This document shows, in pieces, positions 1 through 5,068 of a DNA stretch of 5,079 nucleotides. How positions within the stretch are numbered: the stretch's first letter is position 1; each line of letters starts with the position of its first letter. The notes beneath the pieces were generated by a model. The model was given only the letters and a program-made list of their open reading frames with translations. It was not told the DNA's origin and did not search any database. Made by a program: the position numbers and the translations under genes. Source of the DNA: Alphaproteobacteria bacterium UBA5343 (GTDB taxonomy: Bacteria; Pseudomonadota; Alphaproteobacteria; RF32; UBA5343); contig DHQH01000068.1 in assembly GCA_002410125.1 (NCBI GenBank), forward strand, positions 1 through 5,079, given 5' to 3'.

Positions 1-381
1 TTAAAAGAAGAAATGAAAAAAGATTTTTCTAATTGTTGGATAGCGGGAGTTTCACCAACAGGAAATGTCGAGCTTATCAGAACAAGGAAGAAGCCATCTT
101 TGTCAGAATTAATGCAAGCTAAATGCTGTATATGCGATGGCTGTGGTAAATCTCTAAATCTACAAACTAAAATTCTTGATATGATAAGAAATGTATATTT
201 TGATATAAAAAATAACAATCTTTCTGACTTTGAATTAACAGCTGGCATTAATATATATGAGATATTAAATAATGAAATGTCATTAATTTGGGATGAGTTA
301 CAAAGTAAAACAGGATTTAATATAAAAGTTAGCTTGGATAGTAAATTATCTAAAAGCGGTTACGAGATTAAGGAATTATAA
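1..381 (+). CDS. Ribonuclease E/G family protein, C-terminal part (5' end outside window)
   Basis: This frame is open from base 1, so the gene enters from the left; 126 residues are visible and the ATG at 13 is probably internal. The text LKEEMKKD...GVSPTGNVELIRTRKKPSL matches the end of the catalytic region of RNase E/G, where family members have a segment like GFSPLGLVEMTR followed by a basic stretch and SL. Next comes CCICDGCG (about residues 42-49 of the visible part), which aligns with the zinc-link CPxCxGxG; the first and fourth residues are the expected zinc cysteines, and two further cysteines (second and seventh) are unusual. The family cuts single-stranded AU-rich RNA in rRNA and tRNA maturation and mRNA decay. 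Only about 80 residues follow the zinc motif, with no long arginine- or proline-rich tail, so it resembles RNase G or a short RNase E without a degradosome scaffold. yacG follows one base after the stop. The rne or rng choice cannot be made from this end. Confidence 0.85.
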   Translation, partial: LKEEMKKDFSNCWIAGVSPTGNVELIRTRKKPSLSELMQAKCCICDGCGKSLNLQTKILDMIRNVYFDIKNNNLSDFELTAGINIYEILNNEMSLIWDELQSKTGFNIKVSLDSKLSKSGYEIKEL

Positions 382-382
382 A

Positions 383-562
383 ATGATTGATAAGACCAAA
401 ATTAAAAAATTAAAATGCCCAAATTGTGGTAAGCCAGTAGATGAAAAATACCACCCATTCTGTTCAAAAAGATGTGCCGATGTAGATTTGGGAAAATGGC
501 TTTCAGACGGCTATGTTATTGAAACAGAAGAAATTCCATCAAGTGATGAGACATATCACTAA
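383..562 (+). CDS. yacG: YacG family zinc-binding protein (DNA gyrase inhibitor family)
   Basis: This is a 59-residue protein with the whole YacG signature. CPNCGK at residues 12-17 and FCSKRC at 26-31 supply four zinc cysteines (C12, C15, C27, C31), and ADVDLGKWLSDGY at 32-44 matches the family's DLGxWL..GY motif. The acidic tail (ETEEIPSSDE) is also common in the family. In E. coli YacG binds GyrB and inhibits gyrase; whether that holds here is inferred from the family. The ATG lies one base after the RNase E/G stop, so the two genes are almost certainly cotranscribed and perhaps translationally coupled, and there is no strong Shine-Dalgarno sequence of its own. The RNase-yacG-tRNA-Phe order recurs in alphaproteobacteria. 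Length is normal (family about 55-75 residues). Confidence 0.93.
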   Translation: MIDKTKIKKLKCPNCGKPVDEKYHPFCSKRCADVDLGKWLSDGYVIETEEIPSSDETYH

Positions 563-591
563 TAAATATTATAAAAAATTAAAAAAACCAC

Positions 592-620
592 TTGCCAAGC
601 CAAAAAAAATAATTTATAAG
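592..620 (+). promoter_or_regulatory. Putative sigma70-type promoter of tRNA-Phe
   Basis: TTGCCA (592-597) and TATAAG (615-620) each match five of six consensus bases and are 17 bases apart. Transcription would begin near 627, giving a 5' leader of about 33 bases before the tRNA, a normal length for removal by RNase P. Readthrough from yacG is also possible because no terminator hairpin is seen between 563 and 659. The background is very AT-rich, so a chance match is possible. Confidence 0.5.
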
Positions 621-659
621 CTAATCCACATAAGGTCATAATGCAAATCGACCAACCCT

Positions 660-735
<76 letters not shown>

Positions 736-738
736 TTC

Positions 739-772
739 AAAAAAAACACTCCTTTTTCGGAGTGTTTTTTTT
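739..772 (+). terminator. Rho-independent terminator after tRNA-Phe
   Basis: CACTCC (747-752) pairs with GGAGTG (759-764) around the loop TTTTTC. The stem is extended by eight A (739-746) opposite eight T (765-772), giving a perfect 14-bp stem whose distal arm is also the U-tract. The A-tract upstream means it could also work on the opposite strand. It begins four bases after the tRNA CCA and separates the RNase/yacG/tRNA unit from the GST operon. Confidence 0.93.
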
Positions 773-808
773 ATTGTAAAATTCTTCTGTTAATTACTTC
801 CTTATCTA

Positions 809-854
809 TTGGCAAAGTTAAAACAAATCAGATAGAATTAGCAGTTAGTATAAT
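809..854 (+). promoter_or_regulatory. Putative promoter of the GST-lipoprotein-glycosyltransferase operon
   Basis: TTGGCA (809-814) and TAGAAT (833-838) match a sigma70 promoter with an 18-base spacer, and transcription would begin near 845. A perfect TATAAT also lies at 849-854, but no good -35 box stands 16-18 bases before it. Either box could be used. The site lies between the preceding terminator and the first gene of the operon, where a promoter is expected. Confidence 0.4.
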
Positions 855-879
855 ATATGATTTGATAGAGTGATAAAAA

Positions 880-1545
880 ATGAAGTTACTGTTCCATTAT
901 TGGACATCACCATATTGCAGAAAAATAAGAGCAATTTTAGCTGAAAAAAATCAAGATTTCAGTTTAAAATTGGTCAAACCTTGGGTAAGGGATAATAGTC
1001 TTATCCAATTAAACCCTGCGGGAACCACTCCAGTCTTAATTGATAATGGTAATACTATCATTGGTAATATTGCAATTACAGAATATCTAGAAGAAGCCTA
1101 TCCAGAAAAAAAACTAATCACTGGTAATAAATTTGAGCGAGCCGAAATCAGAAGATTAACAGATTGGTTTGATAGTAAATTTTATAATGAGGTTTATAAA
1201 AATTTAGTAATCGAAAAAATTGATAAACGATTATCAGCCACAGGATCTCCGGACTCAAATGCTTTAAGGGCTGGCTGGTCTAATATTGACATTCATCTTT
1301 CATATATTGATTATTTGATGGATAGAAGAAGATATTTAGCAGGTAATGAATTATCTTTAGCAGACTTAACTGCTGCTGCTCACTTATCAACCATTGATTA
1401 TTTAGGTGATATTGATTGGGATAAACACCGCCAAGCAAAAGAATGGTATGCAAGGATTAAATCAAGACCATGTTTTAGAGAAATTTTATGTGATTATCTT
1501 ACTCAAATTCCACCGTCAAAACATTATGCAGATTTAGATTTTTAG
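880..1545 (+). CDS. Glutathione S-transferase family protein
   Basis: This 221-residue protein has the two-domain GST layout. The N-terminal thioredoxin-like domain (about 1-75) includes SPYCRKIR (10-17), with Ser10 and Cys13 as catalytic-position candidates, and NPAGTTPVL (45-53), with the cis-proline loop at T50-P51. The helical C-terminal domain (about 85-205) carries the N-cap box SLAD (159-162) within SLADLTAAAHLS. The pair usually written ES before AI, which binds the gamma-glutamyl group of glutathione, reads Gly62-Asn63 here, so glutathione binding may be unusual. The last residues, HYADLDF, look like the tail of an alphaproteobacterial GST subfamily. Cytosolic, with no signal peptide; substrate unknown. 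The start is the first in-frame ATG with matching homology, and the ribosome-binding site is weak (GAG at 868-870). It appears to be the first gene of the operon, 10 bases before the lipoprotein start chosen here. Confidence 0.9.
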   Translation: MKLLFHYWTSPYCRKIRAILAEKNQDFSLKLVKPWVRDNSLIQLNPAGTTPVLIDNGNTIIGNIAITEYLEEAYPEKKLITGNKFERAEIRRLTDWFDSKFYNEVYKNLVIEKIDKRLSATGSPDSNALRAGWSNIDIHLSYIDYLMDRRRYLAGNELSLADLTAAAHLSTIDYLGDIDWDKHRQAKEWYARIKSRPCFREILCDYLTQIPPSKHYADLDF

Positions 1546-1555
1546 GGTTATGACA

Positions 1556-2029
1556 ATGAAAAAACTAATAATATTAATTTCTATTTTACTTTCCTCATCT
1601 TGTGCATGGCTTGCAGAAGGTGAAGGTCAGGTTATCTATCACTGGGCAAAAGAAAAAACCAGTGTGTTCTATTTCGTGCAAGATCATTCAGAATGTCTAA
1701 GAGAGTCTGAAGATTTAGGTTTTTTACCAGATATTAAAAGTTGGTTTTATTCAGAAGAAGCTAGATATGACATAAGAGCAGATTGGCATTCAGAAAAAGG
1801 TGTTTGGGCTAGTTATGTACCATATGCAGGAGCCCAACCATTAATAGTTAACTCTCTCAGGGATGATAGTGATGTAAATCCAGGGAAATACAGAACTTGT
1901 ATGGAAAAGAGGGGGTATTGGCATCGTAACTTTAACATCCCAACCACCACCAGTATTCATATATATAAACCTCAAAAACTCCATGAAGGTGGTTTAAGTA
2001 ATTTGCTAAATGATAGAAGTGATTTCTAA
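1556..2029 (+). CDS. Small predicted lipoprotein of unknown function
   Basis: This codes for 157 residues from the ATG at 1556. An in-frame ATG at 1550 would add two residues, but the Shine-Dalgarno-like AGGG (1544-1547) stands eight bases before 1556 and only two before 1550. The N-terminus is a short lipoprotein signal: MKK, a hydrophobic stretch, then LLSSSC with the lipidation candidate Cys16. The serine at -3 is not ideal, so lipidation is likely rather than certain. The mature part is soluble-looking and aromatic-rich, with many Trp and Tyr, and has two further cysteines: Cys47 in HSECLRES and Cys115 in RTCMEKRGYW. A C-M-x-x-x-G-[YW] ending occurs in many small envelope lipoproteins, and Cys47-Cys115 could form a disulfide outside the cytoplasm (inference). 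I do not recognise a specific family. It lies between the GST and glycosyltransferase genes and 15 bases before the latter, so it is probably cotranscribed with them. Confidence 0.8.
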   Translation: MKKLIILISILLSSSCAWLAEGEGQVIYHWAKEKTSVFYFVQDHSECLRESEDLGFLPDIKSWFYSEEARYDIRADWHSEKGVWASYVPYAGAQPLIVNSLRDDSDVNPGKYRTCMEKRGYWHRNFNIPTTTSIHIYKPQKLHEGGLSNLLNDRSDF

Positions 2030-2044
2030 TAAGGACAAAAATAA

Positions 2045-3211
2045 ATGAAATTTACACTCAACAAAAAGAAGCCTGTAATATTACAAGTACTACCAGAACT
2101 AGACCATGGTGGTGTTGAAGTAGGTACAGTAGAAGTTGCAACCGCTCTAGCTAACAAAGGATATAAAAACTTTGTAGCTTCTCTTGGTGGCAGAATGGTT
2201 TATGACTTAGATAAAGTTAAAGTTAAACATTTTACACTTCCTCTAAAAACTAAAAACCCTTTCACTATTTATAAAAATATTAAAAGATTAGAAAAAATTA
2301 TTTTAGAAAATGGTGTAAACATTGTTCATGCCAGATCTAGAGCTCCTGCTTGGAGTGCATATTGGGCAACTAAAAGAACAGGTGTTAAATATATCACAAC
2401 TTTTCATGGAACTTATGGCTTAGGACCTTTAGGTATTAAGAAGATTTACAACAAAGTAATGACTAAAGGCAGATTAATAATATCAATCTCAAATCATATA
2501 ACTAAACATATGAAGAAGAATTATGATATACAAGATGAGAAAGTAAGGTTAGTCCATCGTTGTGTAAATGTTGAAAGATTTAATCCAAGAGCGGTATCTC
2601 AAGAAAGAATGATAAAAATTATCAATGATTATAGGTTGCCTGAAGATAAGCCGATTATTGTTTTAATTGGTAGGGTTACTAGATGGAAAGGTCAAACACT
2701 TTTAATAGAAGCCTTATCAAAACTAAAACACAAAAACTATCATTGCCTAATTGTTGGCTCTAATCAAGGTCGAGAATATTTTACTCAAGAGCTAAAAGAT
2801 ATGCTTGAGAAATATGATTTAGAAGGTACAGTTCAAATAGTTGGGCAAAATTTTGACATTCCAGCTATTTTAATGGTTTCAGATATTGTCTTGTCAACAG
2901 CAATTGAGCCAGAGGCTTTTGGTCGTGCATCTATTGAAGGTCAGGCAATGGGAAAGATCGTTCTGGGGTCAAACCATGGTGGCACTTTAGAAAATATTGT
3001 TGATGGTAAGTCAGGTAGATTATTTGAAAATAATAATGCTGATTCTTTAGCCGAAGCAATTGAATGGGCATTATCTCTATCAGATAAAGAAAAAGAAAAA
3101 ATTGGTAAAGCTGCAATAAAAAATGTTAATGATAATTTTACAAAAGAGATTATGTGTAAGAAAGTTATCAAAGTTTATGATGAATTATTGGAGTTAGATA
3201 ATGAGCAATAA
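2045..3211 (+). CDS. Glycosyltransferase family 4 (GT-B fold), probable lipopolysaccharide or envelope glycan synthesis
   Basis: This 388-residue enzyme has the usual two Rossmann-like halves of GT4. The acceptor half (about 10-190) has ELDHGGVEVGT (18-28; the GG loop), HARSRAPAWS (95-104) and FHGTYG (120-125). The nucleotide-sugar half (about 200-375) has GRVTRWKG (209-216) and the E-x7-E motif in EPEAFGRASIEG (E290 and E298), followed by a GGT loop at 312-314. It should move a sugar from a nucleotide donor to a growing glycan on the cytoplasmic face of the inner membrane; donor and acceptor cannot be read from the sequence. No signal peptide or transmembrane helix. AAGGA at 2031-2035, nine bases before the ATG, is a good ribosome-binding site and supports this start. 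The 3' end overlaps the next glycosyltransferase by 11 bases, so the two probably act in the same pathway. Confidence 0.93.
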   Translation: MKFTLNKKKPVILQVLPELDHGGVEVGTVEVATALANKGYKNFVASLGGRMVYDLDKVKVKHFTLPLKTKNPFTIYKNIKRLEKIILENGVNIVHARSRAPAWSAYWATKRTGVKYITTFHGTYGLGPLGIKKIYNKVMTKGRLIISISNHITKHMKKNYDIQDEKVRLVHRCVNVERFNPRAVSQERMIKIINDYRLPEDKPIIVLIGRVTRWKGQTLLIEALSKLKHKNYHCLIVGSNQGREYFTQELKDMLEKYDLEGTVQIVGQNFDIPAILMVSDIVLSTAIEPEAFGRASIEGQAMGKIVLGSNHGGTLENIVDGKSGRLFENNNADSLAEAIEWALSLSDKEKEKIGKAAIKNVNDNFTKEIMCKKVIKVYDELLELDNEQ

Positions 3212-3998
3212 ATTGCCAGTTTCGGTTTTTATGATTACCCAAAATGAAGAAGACAGAATTGCGGCTTCTATCTCTGCAATACGAGATATTGTTGATGAGG
3301 TTATAGTTGTAGATAGTGGTAGTACAGATAAAACTTTAGAAATTTGTCAATCGCTCGGAGCAAAGACATATCATCGTGACTGGACAGGTTATGGTGAGCA
3401 AAAAAGATATGCTGAAAGCCTTTGTAAAAATGATTATGTTATTAATTTAGATGCAGATGAAGTTGCCACACCAGAATTTTGTGATGAGTTGGTTAATTTA
3501 TATAAAGACAATAACAATTCATTTCCACATCAAGCATATAAGTTTAAGATAACCAATATTTATCCATTCGCAAAAAAGCCAAGAATAGGTGCTTATTCTT
3601 ATAACAATATCAGATTTTATGATAAGAATTTCGCAACATTCAAAACTAGCGAAGTTCACGATTCTGTAGTTCCAAATTCCGATTCGACAACTATCGGGCA
3701 ATTAAAAAATATTGTGCTTCATTTTGCTATCAGAGATACCAGTCATATGGTAGAAAAATCTAACCTCTATACTGATAAACAAGTAAAAGAATTAGCCCCT
3801 AAAAAGAAACTTTGGAAATTAAAAATCAGATTGCTATATGAGTTCCCAACCGCATTCTTAAAATATTATATCATAAGAAAAGAATTTTTGGGTGGTTATT
3901 ATGGTTTTATAACTTCAATGACAGCAGCCTTTAGAAGATTTATCCGCATTGCAAAATTTTATGAATATCATATAAAGAAACAAAATAAAGATAAATAG
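3201..3998 (+). CDS. Glycosyltransferase family 2, WaaE/LgtF-like (lipopolysaccharide core)
   Basis: This is a 265-residue GT-A enzyme. The N-terminal strand SVFMITQNEEDRI (8-20), VVDSGSTDKT (36-45) and the metal-binding DxD in NLDADE (D84 and D86) define the family. WTGYGEQKRYAE (61-72) and EVHDSV (151-156) are typical of the WaaE/KdtX/LgtF group, which adds a beta-linked glucose or similar sugar to the heptose of the lipopolysaccharide inner core. The C-terminus (about 215-255, EFPTAFLKYYIIRKEFLGG and following) is amphipathic and rich in aromatic and basic residues, as in relatives that associate with the inner membrane. The start is supported by GGAG (3190-3193) seven bases upstream, inside the end of the GT4 gene; the 11-base overlap suggests coupled translation. 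The exact sugar is not predictable, and organisms lacking canonical lipopolysaccharide also carry members of this group. Confidence 0.92.
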   Translation: MSNKLPVSVFMITQNEEDRIAASISAIRDIVDEVIVVDSGSTDKTLEICQSLGAKTYHRDWTGYGEQKRYAESLCKNDYVINLDADEVATPEFCDELVNLYKDNNNSFPHQAYKFKITNIYPFAKKPRIGAYSYNNIRFYDKNFATFKTSEVHDSVVPNSDSTTIGQLKNIVLHFAIRDTSHMVEKSNLYTDKQVKELAPKKKLWKLKIRLLYEFPTAFLKYYIIRKEFLGGYYGFITSMTAAFRRFIRIAKFYEYHIKKQNKDK

Positions 3999-4000
3999 AG

Positions 4001-4046
4001 TGTCATCCTCGAGCCCTGTTTACATGGATAGATCGGGGATCCAGAG
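4001..4046 (+). repeat. Palindromic intergenic repeat, copy 1
   Basis: The copy begins TGTCATCCTCGA and ends TCGGGGATCCAGAG. ATCCTCGA (4005-4012) pairs with TCGGGGAT (4033-4040) over eight base pairs, one of them a T-G wobble, around a 20-base loop. The same TGTCAT...ATCCAGAG frame recurs at 4835-4864 in the same orientation. It lies three bases after the glycosyltransferase stop. It resembles the widespread TCATTCCCGC...GCGGGAATCCAG class of bacterial intergenic palindromes; no transposase is seen nearby. As RNA it would also form a hairpin at the end of the operon transcript. Confidence 0.75.
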
Positions 4047-4070
4047 TATATAAAATCAATTAAAAAAACT

Positions 4071-4094
4071 AAAGCCCCGTAAAAACGGGGCTTT
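4071..4094 (-). terminator. GC-rich terminator hairpin between convergent units
   Basis: AAAGCCCCGT (4071-4080) and ACGGGGCTTT (4085-4094) form a perfect 10-bp stem with an AAAA loop (TTTT on the - strand). On the - strand the stem is followed by AG and then seven T, a good U-tract, and it lies 16 bases beyond the stop of the - strand gene at 4111. On the + strand the tail is poorer (TTTAACTTTAG, then a T-run further on), but the hairpin may also end the glycosyltransferase operon. A shared bidirectional terminator is the simplest reading. Confidence 0.88.
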
Positions 4095-4110
4095 AACTTT
4101 AGCAATTTTT

Positions 4111-4395
4111 TTACAAAATAGGCTCTGGCATTGGCTCTTTTTTTGGTTCCAATGCTTTTGCAACTTTATCAGAAAACTCAAATAAGTTTGCCGTATATTG
4201 CAAAGAGCAAATCTCTATTTGTCCATATATGTTGAACAAATGAGAGCATAATTCTCTAAAGATTCTCTGACAAAAGTCAGGATCAATAATAGTGCTGTTC
4301 GAATGTTTTGGAAGCTCTATATCCATGGCCTCTAAAAATTCTTTTGCCTCATCGTAAACCTCGTTTACTCTGGGGTAGGTTAAGACTTTACTCAC
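4111..4395 (-). CDS. Hypothetical protein, second gene of the convergent pair (94 aa)
   Basis: I do not recognise a family. The frame codes for 94 residues and begins with GTG at 4395-4393, overlapping the TGA of the upstream gene as GTGA, an arrangement typical of translational coupling; no Shine-Dalgarno sequence is evident. The protein looks soluble, without signal peptide or membrane segment. It is acidic at the start (VYDEAKEFLEAMDIELPK, about 13-30) and has a likely helical middle with three cysteines (C42, C50, C63 in DFCQRI, RELCSHL and EICSLQY). It ends in a short charged Pro/Glu/Lys tail (EPKKEPMPEPIL). The coding strand has a run of seven A (4144-4138) near the 3' end, a place where slippage could change the tail. 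A terminator follows 16 bases after the stop. The GTGA overlap, the dedicated terminator and an amino-acid composition unlike random AT-rich DNA argue that it is real. Confidence 0.7.
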   Translation of the reverse strand: MSKVLTYPRVNEVYDEAKEFLEAMDIELPKHSNSTIIDPDFCQRIFRELCSHLFNIYGQIEICSLQYTANLFEFSDKVAKALEPKKEPMPEPIL

Positions 4396-4664
4396 AATGT
4401 TACGGCTTTAAGTTTGTTTAAAACATCCTCAATTGAGATGTCTTGAGTAAACTCGAAGTGTAACACTTCAGGTATTCCAAACTCGTTAAAGAGTTGAGTC
4501 ATTATACCTTTAAAGTCTCCTTTAGTCACAGCATATTCTCTCGCAAGAGAAATGTCTGTTCTAATGTATTGCCATTGAGGTAGTACCCCATCAATTTCGG
4601 ACACACCAACCTGCATGGCAGTTTCAAAATCGGCATAAGTTGGTGTTGTTTCTGCTGTATTCAT
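4392..4664 (-). CDS. Hypothetical protein, first gene of the convergent pair (about 90 aa)
   Basis: I do not recognise a family. From the ATG at 4664-4662 it codes for 90 residues beginning MNTAETTPTYADFETAMQ; an in-frame ATG six bases upstream (4670) would add Met-Leu. The frame stays open to a TTG at 4790, but the extra 42 residues are mostly I, L, F, K and N, as expected from translating AT-rich intergenic DNA. A -10-like TATAAT (4686-4681) falls inside that extension, so I reject it. The product looks soluble, with an aromatic centre (LPQWQYIRTD, 28-37) and a probable amphipathic helix at the end (SIEDVLNKLKAV, 77-88). No signal peptide remains with the short start. It overlaps the next gene by four bases (GTGA), so the two are probably made together and may interact (inference). 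By rough hand count the pair is about 37% G+C, against about 32% in part of the GT4 gene. Confidence 0.68.
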   Translation of the reverse strand: MNTAETTPTYADFETAMQVGVSEIDGVLPQWQYIRTDISLAREYAVTKGDFKGIMTQLFNEFGIPEVLHFEFTQDISIEDVLNKLKAVTL

Positions 4665-4680
4665 AAGCATAAAATTAAAA

Positions 4681-4709
4681 ATTATATAAAGGTTAATACT
4701 GATCACTAA
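4681..4709 (-). promoter_or_regulatory. Putative promoter of the - strand gene pair
   Basis: On the - strand, TATAAT lies at 4686-4681. With a normal start distance, transcription would begin near 4674, only about 4-10 bases before the two candidate ATGs (4670 and 4664). This would give an almost leaderless mRNA, in line with the absence of a Shine-Dalgarno sequence. The -35 region 16-17 bases upstream (TTAGTGA, about 4709-4703) matches the consensus poorly, so this is a weak call. Confidence 0.35.
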
Positions 4710-4834
4710 TAGGAGTTTGAAGCCATAAATACTATTGATTTTTATTAAGATGTCAATAATTAAAGCAAAAGATAATAAAACTATTTGCAAAAAAAAATAT
4801 ATGTGTTAAAAACTTAACTAAGAAATATGATTAA

Positions 4835-4864
4835 TGTCATTCTCGCTACAGCGGGAATCCAGAG
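4835..4864 (+). repeat. Palindromic intergenic repeat, copy 2
   Basis: The copy begins TGTCATTCTCGC and ends GCGGGAATCCAGAG. ATTCTCGC (4839-4846) pairs with GCGGGAAT (4851-4858) around the loop TACA: eight pairs with a T-G wobble at the fifth, the same place as in copy 1. Both copies share TGTCAT at the left edge and ATCCAGAG at the right. Copy 2 has the compact loop usual for this repeat class, whereas copy 1 has a 20-base loop. The two copies bracket the - strand gene pair. Confidence 0.8.
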
Positions 4865-4876
4865 CGACTACAATAA

Positions 4877-4899
4877 ATTGTATTGCAAAGCAACACAAT
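4877..4899. repeat. Hairpin next to repeat copy 2
   Basis: ATTGTATTGC (4877-4886) and GCAACACAAT (4890-4899) are inverted repeats around AAA, with one mismatch (A4882 opposite C4894). On the - strand this mismatch becomes a G-T wobble, so the - strand RNA would form an uninterrupted 10-bp stem. It starts 12 bases after the repeat and may be part of a larger composite element. No U-tract follows it on the + strand; function unknown. Confidence 0.55.
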
Positions 4900-4965
4900 A
4901 TAAAAACAAAGAGAAGAAAATATGCTAATTTTGTTCAAAAATTACACAACCACGACTTTCACTAC

Positions 4966-4980
4966 AACCCCTTAGGGGTT
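4966..4980. other. 15-base perfect palindrome AACCCCTTAGGGGTT
   Basis: AACCCCT and AGGGGTT flank a single central T. It could be a dimeric-protein binding site or a short hairpin with a TTA loop. It lies about 100 bases before the ATG at the window edge. AACCCC occurs again at 5013-5018, which could also pair with GGGGTT (4975-4980). There is no U-tract directly after it, so it is not a convincing terminator. Confidence 0.45.
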
Positions 4981-5068
4981 CATTTCTGTTTTAAAAAATT
5001 ATCAAAAAAATTAACCCCCATAGTTTGGGATATAAAATATCAATTACATATGTAAATAAAAAATTTTT

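Noticed and set aside
1550..1555. Upstream ATG as the lipoprotein start
   Set aside because: It is only two bases from the AGGG element, whereas the ATG at 1556 has normal spacing and gives a standard MKK signal start. The difference is only two residues.
2931..3171. Two overlapping - strand open frames inside the GT4 gene
   Set aside because: They lie wholly opposite a well-supported coding region with conserved glycosyltransferase motifs, and no signals support them.
3519..3701. 60-codon - strand open frame inside the GT2 gene
   Set aside because: It is a shadow of the GT2 coding region and has no ribosome-binding site or recognisable protein.
4138..4144. Programmed frameshift site at the run of seven A (coding strand) near the end of the 94-aa gene
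   Set aside because: Such runs are common in AT-rich genomes, and I saw no stimulatory structure between it and the stop.
4665..4790. TTG-started extension of the first - strand gene, giving an apparent two-helix membrane N-terminus
   Set aside because: The start is TTG without a ribosome-binding site, the added residues reflect AT-rich composition, and the best -10 box lies within it.
4001..4899. CRISPR array or transposon ends
   Set aside because: There are only two copies about 800 bases apart, both internally palindromic and in direct orientation, with no regular spacing and no transposase or Cas gene.
4834..5055. Open frame of 73 codons on the + strand
   Set aside because: It starts inside repeat copy 2, runs through the adjacent hairpin and the palindrome, lacks a ribosome-binding site, and its K/N/H-rich product looks like translated non-coding DNA.
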